From Zygnema cylindricum (Eukaryota; Streptophyta; Zygnematophyceae; Zygnematales; Zygnemataceae), in NCBI GenBank assembly GCA_037447655.1, contig JBBHKE010002200.1, forward strand, positions 190,743 through 254,742: a DNA stretch of 64,000 nt. Direction: 5' to 3'. Positions 12,001-21,399 of this stretch are shown piece by piece. A program made the translations under genes and the position numbers. The notes beneath the pieces are model-generated. The model worked only from the letters and a program-made list of their open reading frames with translations, searched no databases and was not told where the DNA came from. Numbering within the stretch: the first letter of the stretch is position 1; every line of letters starts with the position of its first letter.

Positions 12001-12219
12001 TTAGCGATTTATTTGAAATAAACTTAACCAGGAGTAAACATTGTTTCATTTTTGAGAACAATAAGTTTCCTAAATAAGAGTTGCTCGAGGAGAAATGGTA
12101 TTTTAATAAACCAAAAGTTCTAATGATAGCATTCATGACACGGTATTTATGGCGCGGTGTGGCAGGTGAAGAGTCTCTGGGTCAAAACCACCATGGGCAA
12201 GCCCATCCGAGTTTACTAA
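9006..12219 (+). CDS. RPL10A: 60S ribosomal protein L10a (uL1), five coding exons
   Basis: Encodes the uL1 protein of the cytosolic large ribosomal subunit, which binds the L1 stalk of 25S rRNA near the E site. Coding exons are 9006-9010, 9655-9874, 10698-10910, 11623-11781 and 12166-12219. All introns are GT-AG and the phases agree. They join to a 216-residue protein, the usual plant length. Recognisable blocks are the N-terminal [33 protein letters not shown] with its PHIPRPK continuation, [31 protein letters not shown] and the C-terminal TMGKPIRVY. The first coding exon holds only ATGAG, and its serine codon is completed in exon 2. This explains the lack of an obvious start codon in the first long exon. 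Upstream DNA is a transposon stack ending at 8834. Identification is certain. The transcript ends are not determined. Confidence 0.98.
9880..10152. repeat. Pyrimidine (CT/CCCTCT) microsatellite in RPL10A intron 2
   Basis: Almost pure C/T sequence directly downstream of the intron 2 donor. It is made of imperfect CTCCCT and CCCT repeats. Open frames through it on either strand (Pro/Ser-rich or Arg/Glu/Gly-rich) are artefacts of the repeat. Confidence 0.95.
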
Positions 12220-14376
12220 GCCTCCATGAGCGAAAAGGGCCCTGGGAAAAAAATGTGTTTGCTCACAATTCTTGCACAAGGTCCATCTGTTGACAAAATC
12301 GACGCGTACCAAAGTGTTAGAGGAATTCCCTTGACACTGTTGGGAGCTCATTTGGAGCGCTTGTAATCTTGCTGGAAATGCCAAAATCTGTTGTTTTTGC
12401 AATATGATGGTGTATCATTGATTATCTGTATATGAAGTTGATGCTTTTTTTTTCTTTCTTGATATGCTTTTGCTATTTGTGCGAGTGACTTTGAAGCTAC
12501 TGTCTCTCTCAAATCGGTCCTCTTTGGGGTGCTACAGTGATAAGCTGAATGGTTTGAATGTTTTTAGGGGTTAAGGAATACAGCTGTCAGACGGCATGTG
12601 ATGAGGGAGTTGGAAAATGGGTTGACCTAGTTAACTCGTTTAGCGTGCACTCTTGTGAATGGCTAGTGCACTATCAGCAGTAGAGTTGATTTTGTTTTTG
12701 CCATTCAATCTATTTTCCTCCGAACACTTGTCGGAATGTAAATTTAATGGTGAAAAAATGTAGGATTTCTACCTTTAGATTGGTGGTCTTGAGAGAGGGG
12801 GAGAGAGAGAGAGAACAGAGAAAAATGATCAAAGACAATGACGCTAATACCGGTAGATGGTGTGTTGGCTAGTGCAGTGGTGAATCTTGATAGTGGAATC
12901 GCCGGTCCTAGTCAGCCTGCCCATGAGAAATACTGACTTGGAGAGAAATGTGAACTGCCGTATGCAATTATAGGGCTGGTGTTTACACTCTATCCAACAT
13001 GCAACACTTTCTACTGATATTTGTGCTAATATCATTAACCCGACTCCGACATTTAGTGGTCATTTAGTTCGAACTCTCGACTCAAATTTTATGTTGTTCA
13101 TTCTAGTTGCTCACTTACACAAGTACACTCCTAGTGATGGGCAGTGCACAATGTGGGAGGGGATGTCCTTGTTTGATTAGTGATTAATTCCATTTCATTG
13201 TTAGTGATACAATGTGAACTATGCTGTCTTGCGCTATTAGCTATCCACTAGTGGATGTGGACCTTCTTTGTGCCTTACCAATGGCTGGTGGATAGATTCG
13301 ACATGAAATTAAAGTATATGCCAAAAAACATATGTGAGGATGAATACGTTTTCAGTGTAAGGTCCTCTATCGTTTAACATTTGATTCAGAATTTAAGACA
13401 TTAGCAGTAAGTTATGCTGTCTAATCTCAGATTTCGAGGGAAAGCAGTTATTGATGCTTTTCTCATGCCCAATGTCAAACGACTATTCTCAAGCATTGGT
13501 GTTTCTGCACTAACACCAGTTTGTGTGAACTAACACCTGAAAAATTTGCCCAAACCAGTTACAGTCTGTAGGTCTAAAGTTTAGTAAGATTTGACATTTT
13601 GAATGCACACAGGTTTCTGAAGGGGACAGGTTTTCTAACAGTTAAAGAGCAGTTGGCTTGTCTTAGACCTTTTTTTGTATATCGATGTGAATGAAATAGG
13701 AATGTCTGATCTATGCTCCAGAGATTGACGCTTAGTTTATATGCTCTCTCGAGGCAGGTTCACCACTAGATTTACACTCTCTAATGCAACCTCTTTCCGG
13801 AATTGCAAATGTGAACATTATGTCAATATAAAGGGACATTCAACGTTGGAAGTGGATGGGATCAAAGAGAGTTGCATGTCATCACTTAGGACATTGAACT
13901 TGTTCTAGACAGAATAAGCAGAAAAGGACTTAAAGGCGTAACCTTGACAATGTCTATGGGTTTTACATGCTGTACTCTGTATGTCTTCTGTACCTTCTGA
14001 TTAAAGCTGTGTTGTCATTAGACTACCACTGAAGGAATAGTATATACAGTATGTAAATTTTAAAACTGCTCTTTGTTCAGTTGAAAGAAATGATGGCAAT
14101 GATTGAAAATATACTCCAAATGATATTATTATAAATTTGTAGAAGTCCACTGAATTGATGGTCAAGGACTTTGGACCAATGCGAAGAAACTAATAAATAC
14201 GTTAGTAGAAGTAAAAGTTCTCTGTCGCTAGGTTTTGAGTTTCGACATTGTTTTCGCGTCACGTAAATTCACAAGTGCGAGGGATATCAAAAAACAAAAA
14301 AAAGGTGAATCGGATTCTTGAACTAGTCGGCTTTTGAATGGCCCCCTCTGTCACTGAGTAAAGTTATGCTAGAAAT
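12220..14376. other. RPL10A 3' flank; no gene seen
   Basis: AT-rich sequence that begins with the probable 3' untranslated region of RPL10A. There is a short GA-repeat at 12796-12815. I see no conserved open frame, transposon termini or RNA gene. It reads as ordinary intergenic DNA. Confidence 0.6.
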
Positions 14377-14378
14377 AA

Positions 14379-15130
14379 GGATATGTCCCCATGTACTTGT
14401 AGCTTAAGGAACTTATTTTGTATTTCGGCGCAGACCCTCCGGACCTGGTTTTCAACTGTCCCTGTGTAACAACAAAATTGTTACTTAAAAGTGTGACGAT
14501 TGTATACGTCAACAATGCCCGTGATGGCTGTCAGCATCTACAATTTGTGATGACGCATGTTATTTTTTGTATCTGCTTGTGACGACGCATACCTTTTTAT
14601 GACATTGTAGACGTATCGCCTTCCAGCCTGTGCCGTTTCATGGTTGAAGAAGATGCGCTCTGCCTTTGCGTCACTTGTCCAGTCGACGTGAAATGGCATC
14701 GAAATCTTCAGACCCCTACCAAAAAAAATCTGTACCAGACAGAAACGGACTAAACAAAACAAATTGTGTACTTTTCCTCGTTGTACTGAACGCAAATGGA
14801 CAAAACATAGCGAAACGTGTACTTTTCCTCTTCGCTTGAAATTGTTCGAAAATTTTGAAAAATGTCATCACGTGCGAATATGTGTTCTTATTTGTTTAGC
14901 GGTGATACTTTAATTTAAAACACATCGCCAATGTGTTTTAAAGAAAAGTTTGAAGTTGACGCTTCTTGACGTGGCCGTGGGTCGAAAAACACAAAACTAT
15001 AACATGTAGTACATTTTCAATCCGATGATGACACAAAATGTACTTCTATTTTTTTACTATTTCTTTGAACGACTGTTACTTACGCGGTACGACACTAAGT
15101 TTCACAGGAAAATGACAAAAAAAAAAAGCC
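14379..15130. repeat. Diverged copy of the TAA-target transposon family
   Basis: It starts GGATATGTCCCCATGTACTT after TAA and is homologous through its interior to 2.4-3.1 kb and 52.95-53.43 kb. The family core is present as CAGACCCCTACCAAAAAAAA near 14697. The right end around 15129 (GGACATACC) mirrors the left end loosely. It is non-coding. Confidence 0.6.
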
Positions 15131-15532
15131 TTGGACATACCCTCAAGACACAACATGTGTAATGATTATCAAGTGCGCAAGCCAAAAGTGAGTGGCAATG
15201 ACCACCACTTGTCATGATTGCGCAGTTCAGGAACTTGAGCTGGTGGACTTCTATTTTCGGTTCCAATACCGACAAAATTTGTGCAACCGAAAAACTGACT
15301 TGATGATATGTTAGAATCAGTTCGCTACTCTGTGAATCGCAATTAGTGTAAAGAAACAAATAGTGTTACTAACTCTATTTTGGGGTCTAAGCCAACAAAA
15401 ACTTAACGCTAATTTAACACTAATTTGGATACCCATTCCCATAGTGTAGCCGGCTAGCCGCAATAGCCTGTGTTCACATAGGCAACGTTTGCATGTGAGA
15501 ACAGGTTCACACGATTTCCCCCCTCGTTACTA

Positions 15533-16116
15533 CACCGCTAATCGTTATTAGTGTAAAAAAAAAATAGCGTAAACCCTAATTTAGTGTTAATAACGCTAAT
15601 TTGTGATTTTGTGTCAAAAAAAAGAAAAGCATTAACATTAATTTGGCACTTAACGCCAATTTGTGTGTCGACTTTGTAGGGTGTACGTTGAGCTGTCATC
15701 GATACTATTTCAAGTTCAGGTGTACTATCTTGACAGCTTTCGCCGAAATAAGCACTTGTGCGGTTTGGAAATTGTACCAAAGATGTAAATTAGAGTAAAA
15801 TTAACGTTATTTTATGCTTTAAATTTCGTAATGTTCCGCTCTTTCCGACAGCTAATTGGTACTGAAATTTAATTTACATGCGAAGCGCACTTAATGTTGT
15901 AAAATTGAGATGTCACGATGACGCAATGGACGTAAACGAGCTTCTCGTACATCACACTAATTTCAACGAACGTAATATAAAATGGTTAACACTAAATAAA
16001 TACTTTCCATATTAGCGTTAATTCTATTTCAACGTTAATAACACTGATTTATGATTTTCGGCCGAAAAAAGCCGCGTCAAAATTGGTGTTATTAACACTA
16101 ATAACGATTAGCGGTG
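15533..16116. mobile_element. TA-target DNA element, 584 bp, with empty-site proof
   Basis: Termini are a perfect inverted repeat of at least 23 bp, starting CACCGCTAATCGTTATTAG, with TA at 15531-15532 and 16117-16118. The paralogous locus at about 19980 reads GTTAC-TA-GTACAAAT with a single TA and no insert. The element ends and the TA duplication are therefore established. Near the ends, ACGCTAATT / AACACTAAT motifs are reiterated, possibly as subterminal protein-binding repeats. No open frame of note. Confidence 0.93.
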
Positions 16117-16287
16117 TAGTACAAATCGATTCTTGAATGCGCTTTCCCTTGCCGACGCACTTTCGCGTGTCGACATCGTTATCTGACACTATCTTCTTTG
16201 CTTTTTCACAAAGTATCCAGTTGTTTTACGGAGGACTGACACATAGAGTAAATCACACTGTTTTAAATTCCTACTGCAATAGAGTAA

Positions 16288-17747
16288 GGGTACGTCCCCA
16301 TGTGTTAAAGTATCGACTTTAATCTGTCGTTTCCACCCAAAAACGCAGTTCCGTACGAAAAAAACTTTAGCCGTACAAAAAAATCAATTCTTTAAAAGTA
16401 CAGCAAACGTCAAGTCGATACTTTGAATGTACTTCATGTTTGTCGTCATCTTAACAAATTTTGGCGTTTTCCTTTTTTCGACCCCCGGGCAAGAGAATCC
16501 AACTAGTCAAAAAACTTTATCAAAAATCACCTCGCGAGGTGATTTCAGGGAAAGTACCACCCAAACAACGAATGCAAAACGGCCCACGCACGCGACACAC
16601 GAGTGGGAAAATTTTAGGACGAGGGAGAGTACTCGCTATTTTTCTCCCTGCCCGTCACGCGCATGTACGGAAAAGACGAGGATGTACTGAAAAAAATCTG
16701 CAGGGGTTGCGGACCTCCACTTTCATGCATGGGTCCTCGGTAGAATTTTGCGTCGCCGTCGCCTCTCCCCTCTCCCTCTCACAATATCACTTTTATCTCA
16801 CACTTTTTAGAATGAGGCACGACAAAACTGGTATGAAATGAAAGATATTTGAAAAATACTTCCTTTGACTATCGTTATGTATATTTTTATGGCAAGTAGA
16901 GCGAAAAATGTAGAGAAAACGAAATCGGGTATCCATGGCCGAAAGTTCTTGAATCTGTGACGTCGACGTTATCACAAGTGAGCGTGACATCACAATGTTA
17001 CAAAACCCTAAACATCTGCCATGTCACAAAATTACACAAATCTAGATGTCTACAGCTGTCGCTGTTTTTGTTGGCGCCACCAATTCCGTAGTCGTTGTCA
17101 ACCGTCACAAAGTTGTACCTACGTCTACAACCGTCACATGTCAAAGTTCCGATTTCATTTTCGCACATAGGGACGCTTTTCAAAGTAGTACGGAACACTT
17201 CACTACACCGCGAATCGTAATTAGAGTAATGAAAATATTAGAGTACAGAAACCCTAATAAAAAATTTGAGTAATGAACGCTAATTTATGTGATAGAGTTG
17301 TTTCAACTATGAAGTTTACTCTAATTTATTTAAGTACTCTAATTTGGCACCTAATATCCTCTACTGTAAATAAGGTATTCGTACAGAATTTGGCAAAACG
17401 TACAGTTTATCGTCACTATGACGTTTGCACTACGCGGTTTGTTTAAAACGCAGTTACATGATAACGGCCAGTATTAAATCATTATTTATACTTTTTTACT
17501 AAATAAAGTACAATTTTGCACGGTTGGAGGTCGTCCGTACCCCACACTATTTAAAACGAACCTATATTAGAATTAAAAACGCTAATTAAACTTTATCTTA
17601 AATAGAATAATGAAAAAATAAGAATCATTTACTCTATTTCATGTGATAGAGTTGAGCGACCGAATTAGAGTAATTTACTCTAATTACGATTCGCGGTGTA
17701 CAGTCCAAAGTACTTTTTCAAAGTATCGCTTTTATGGGGACGTACCC
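16288..17747. mobile_element. TAA-target DNA element, 1460 bp, with empty-site proof
   Basis: Begins GGGTACGTCCCCATGT and ends ATGGGGACGTACCC, with TAA at 16285-16287 and 17748-17750. The uninserted locus near 20146 reads ATATAG-TAA-TTGGCGC with a single TAA. The interior is an inverted match to 7443-8390. It contains a 22-bp perfect palindrome at 16524-16545 and a nested 493-bp TA element at 17206-17698. Confidence 0.92.
17206..17698. mobile_element. TA-target DNA element, 493 bp, nested
   Basis: A perfect inverted repeat of about 23 bp starts CACCGCGAATCGTAATTAGA. TA lies at 17204-17205 and 17699-17700. It is inserted in the TAA element at 16288-17747. The homologous element at 7443-8390 lacks it at the corresponding place (near 7490), giving a second empty site. 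It is non-coding. Confidence 0.92.
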
Positions 17748-17800
17748 TAATTGACGCTAATAAACCTGTATTAGAGTAATGTATAAAATAGTTTTATGTA

Positions 17801-18289
17801 GTGTTGTGTATCGGTAGAAAACTTATCGCGATAACACCGATACCGATAGTTATCGGTTATCAAACGGTCAGAGGTTCCGATATATTGGTCTGGGACCAAC
17901 AAATTCCATATCGGCGATAACTTAAAAAATATATAGTATGCATACAATAGTACTTTATAACATACTGTATTGTTTTATTGATTTTATATAGCGTGGCATG
18001 CCACGTATGAAAATATGTGCCGTTACAGTTTAACTGGAATTTATTACGGTAAACGCCGCACATAAACGTTGCCCGGTTAACTGAACAAAACTTTTACGGC
18101 GACGTACGGAAATTTACTAAAAAACTGGTAAACATGGAAATGGAAAAGGACGGCGGGACAAATGGACAGGTGACGGGAAGAAAGAGCTTTACTTTAGCGA
18201 TGGAGCAGAGGAGAACAGCTGTACTTTAGCGAGCGATGGAGCAGAGGAGAACAGGGGGGCGGAAGGGAAGAGGGGGACGTTTTTAGTAA
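17801..18289. other. No gene seen; short local duplication
   Basis: Contains runs of CGATA/TATCG around 17815-17925 and a local duplication of the segment around GATGGAGCAGAGGAGAACAG at 18199-18255. No coding signal is recognised. Confidence 0.55.
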
Positions 18290-18865
18290 GTTTGAAAAAC
18301 TGCAGGTTTGTTTTCGCGCCTATGTTTGATGACGTCGAAGCGTGTAACGTGTCACGTGACACCTTCAATCGGAGTTACGTGCCAAGATTTTGGTGTGAAC
18401 AACACCCGTTTTCCGATGAGTTTTTGGAAAATCATCGGAATGGGCAAAATGTTACAAATGCTCCGGTGGGTATAGGCTATCAGAAGGAGTGTACGAGGAT
18501 ATTTCGGTCGACCTGCATACACCGTGGCGGAAGACACATGGCGTGTACGACGTGTTCGTATCTCATCGCCTGTTCGTGGTGGATAATTTATTAACTTTTC
18601 ACGTGTACCAATGGTACACGACCAGTGTGAAGAGACTCTCCTCGGCGAGGAGAGTTTCTTCACACTGGACGATGTGCGCGATTGCTTCACGAATTTAAAT
18701 AAGTGAAACATCCAACGGTTGATACTTACGCCTATAATATTGGAGCCATCCAGTTAACATGTTTCGTCACGTTTAGTCTCACAAATTTTATTTTTGGTGC
18801 GAATTTGTACGAAATAGTACGGCGCCCAGTAAACTCGCCACTTTTCCTCTAATGGAAGTTCACCC
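18290..18865 (+). repeat. Inverted-pair repeat, left copy
   Basis: This block is a diverged inverted copy of 18869-19450. Matches include the GTGAAACATCCAACGG segment, the GACATGGC..GTACGACGTG segment and the CACCC terminus. The two copies abut tail to tail across TTA at 18866-18868. The left boundary is approximate because homology fades before 18350. It may be a truncated transposon. Confidence 0.7.
18622..18668. repeat. Near-perfect hairpin, 23-bp stem
   Basis: The left arm 18622-18644 pairs with the right arm 18646-18668 with one non-Watson-Crick position and a single-base loop. It lies at the equivalent place to the hairpin at 19074-19141 in the inverted sister copy. Its arms differ in sequence from that hairpin but are matched to each other. 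Function unknown. Confidence 0.9.
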
Positions 18866-18868
18866 TTA

Positions 18869-19626
18869 GGGTGACGTTCCATTAGACGAAAAGTGGGGTT
18901 CGTTACTGGACGCCGTACGTTTTCGTACAACGCCGTACAGAGCCGTACCAGATTTTTTTTTTTGTCAGACGAAACATCGTTACTGGAAAGCTGTGAGGAA
19001 GCTCCAATGATGTAGGTGTAATTATTGACCGTTGGATGTTTCACTTTTTGAGATCCGCGAAGCAATCGAGCACATCATCTAGTGGGCCCCAACTCTCCTC
19101 GAGTAAGAGAGTTGTAGGAGAGTTGGGGCCCACTAGATGATTTCCATTCATTACCATTCGAACACGTGAAAAGGAAAAAAATATCTACGTTGTACAAGCG
19201 ATCACAGGCGTGCACGTCGTACATGCCATGTGCCTCTTGCCACGTTGAATGCAGGTGACGTGAAAATATCCTCGAACGCTTCGTCTGACATCTGCCGACA
19301 TTCAAAGCTTGCCGCGACCTTAAAAGTTTGTAGCGTATTTTTGCCATTGTGTTTCGACATTTTGATTTCCACTTTTAAAATCAAAATCTAGCCGAAAACT
19401 TTATGTACAAATCATTAATTACCTTCGGTGGTTCAGAAATTTCGTACAGATATTCCTTTTGTAGATTTTTTTCAAGATTTTTAAAATCTGGACTGTAACT
19501 TACGTGGCGCCAATCATAATTGAGGAAGGTTTGTTACTGGCCCGACACAATGGAGCGGACTTCCAGTAAACGCTGCCAGTAGACTTGTCCGTACATCTAC
19601 TGGGACCGCCTAATGGAACGTCACCC
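18869..19626 (-). mobile_element. Inverted-pair repeat, right copy, GGGTGACGTTCCATTAG termini
   Basis: Begins GGGTGACGTTCCATTAG and ends CTAATGGAACGTCACCC, a 17-bp perfect inverted repeat. It is preceded by TTA and followed by TAA, a TWA-type target but not an exact direct duplication. At 758 bp it is larger than most MITEs here. It contains the 26-bp hairpin at 19074-19141. I recognise no transposase. Confidence 0.7.
19074..19141. repeat. Perfect hairpin, 26-bp stem, 16-nt loop
   Basis: The arms at 19074-19099 and 19116-19141 are perfectly complementary, with a 16-nt loop. The equivalent hairpin in the sister copy (18622-18668) has compensating differences in both arms. Confidence 0.95.
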
Positions 19627-19629
19627 TAA

Positions 19630-20180
19630 GCCACTGGTGAGTGGCGATGACCACCACTTGTCATGATTGCGCAGTTCAAGAGCTTGAGCTGGTGGACTTT
19701 TATTTTCGGTTCAAATACCGACAAAATTTGTGGAATCGAAAAACTGACTTGATGGAATGTCATAATCAGTACGCTATTCCGTGAATCGCAATTAGTGTAA
19801 AGAAACAAATAGTATTACCAACTCTATTTTGGGGTCAAAGCCAACATCAACTTAAGGCTAATTCAACACTAATTTGGATACCCATTCCCATAGTGTAGCC
19901 GGCTAGCCGCAATAGCATGTGTTCACATAGTCAACGTTTGCATGTGAGAACAGGTTCACACAATTTCCCCCTTTGTTACTAGTACAAATTGGTTCTTGAA
20001 TGCGCTTTCCCGTGTCGACGCATTTTCGCTTGTTGACACCGTTATCTGACACTTTCTTCTTTACTTTTTGACGAAGTATCGAGCAGTTTTACGGGGGACT
20101 GACACATTCAGTAAATCACACTGTTCCTAATGAAATATAGTAATTGGCGCTAATAAACCTGTATTAGAGTAAAATGTAAA
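19630..20180. repeat. Host repeat, uninterrupted copy (empty sites)
   Basis: Collinear with 15185-17800 minus the insertions. It keeps a single TA near 19981 and a single TAA near 20146 at the points where the other copy carries transposons. No gene. Confidence 0.9.
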
Positions 20181-21399
20181 ATAGAATGGATTCTATTTTA
20201 GGTTCAAGGGTCGTAATTTAAGGGCGCCGATATGGTGTTATTAATATTTTGGTGCATTACGATTTGTTTGTACGGTCATCAGAGGTCGCAAACGGTCAAC
20301 CGAAACCGTGACAGACCGTTAACCGACCGCCCGCGCCGGATCTGGAACGGATTCGGTTGCCAAATTTTGGGGGTCGGGCGGTTACGGTCGGTTGACTCAC
20401 CAGGAAAAACAAAACGGTCAGTTGCGGTCGGTCAAACAAAAAACCAAAAAAATGAAAGTTTTGTACTTTTTTTTTCCAACATTATTGTTCTTTGTACTTT
20501 TGGTATCGTGGAAGTACGTGGCATCATGATTAGCGTCGCAAATCTGACACGGTACTGTAGTTAGCTATTTATTTCGCAAATCAAAGGGAACGCGACAAAG
20601 CGTCGCAAATCTGTCATAGTAGTACACTATTCATTTCGAAAATCTTAGGGAACGCGACAAAGCGTCGCAAATCTGACACGGTAGTAACACTTCATTTCGC
20701 AAATCTTAGGGAACGCGACAAATCGTAATTATTGGCTTATTCCGTCGTACATTGATTAATTTTGTACTTTCTCGGTTACGGGCGGGCACGGTTAGTCGCG
20801 AAAAATCATGATTCGGTTTTTTCTTTTTTTCGTAAACGACGGTCGGTTAACGGTTAGCAATTTTGGAGTGACAAAACTCGGTCGGGCGTCGGTTACTCAG
20901 ATTTTGAAAAAAAAAAAACGGTCGGTTTCGGGTATGATTTTTTTTGGCCTTTGCGATCTCTGACGGTCATTACCAGAGGAAAACAAAACTGAGTTTGTCG
21001 GTCGGTACCCATTTGCGATCCCGATACGTCCATGTCACCGGCTGTAGTGTCCCGTTCCGATGTCAGTCACATGTTCGACAGAAGGTCGAACGGACGCTCA
21101 AACAGTTCAGATTTATCCGACGTCATTGCTCCCCTATGATGTCATCGTACCTTTTGTACACTGTAGCTCAAGCTATCGTACAGCTCCTTTTTATTGTACT
21201 ATAGTACTGTACTGTAGTATTGTACGATCATACAATATTTCGTAGATTGTACATTATGGTCTATGGCCCATAGGGCACCATACCTGAAACCCTAATATTG
21301 TCATATCGGACACTCCTGCCTGTTCGCTTGCTACAGTTTAAAGCTTGGGCCGAATAACCTGCGGTGGTAAGCTCTAAGGTTGTTTCTTTAGGGCGCCAA
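20181..21399. other. No gene seen; repeats upstream of the C45 gene
   Basis: Contains segments shared with 5.3-5.8 kb (the CGGTCGG.. and TTTTGAAAAAAAAAACGGTCGG-like stretches) and the 62-67-bp tandem repeat described separately. AT-rich, with no convincing coding signal. Confidence 0.55.
20532..20722. repeat. Three-copy tandem repeat, 62-67-bp unit
   Basis: Units start at 20532, 20599 and 20661 with AGCGTCGCAAATCTG and end with GGGAACGCGACAA. The units differ mainly by small indels in their middle. Confidence 0.9.

Larger units (their letters stand above)
15185..17800. repeat. Host repeat, interrupted copy
   Basis: The sequence 15185-15532, 16117-16287 and 17748-17800 is collinear with the uninterrupted copy at 19630-20180. 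The two gaps in this collinearity are exactly the transposons at 15533-16116 and 16288-17747. This makes it a natural filled site for both. It contains its own TA-family-like sequence (GTGAATCGCAATTAGTG near 15327). Confidence 0.9.
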
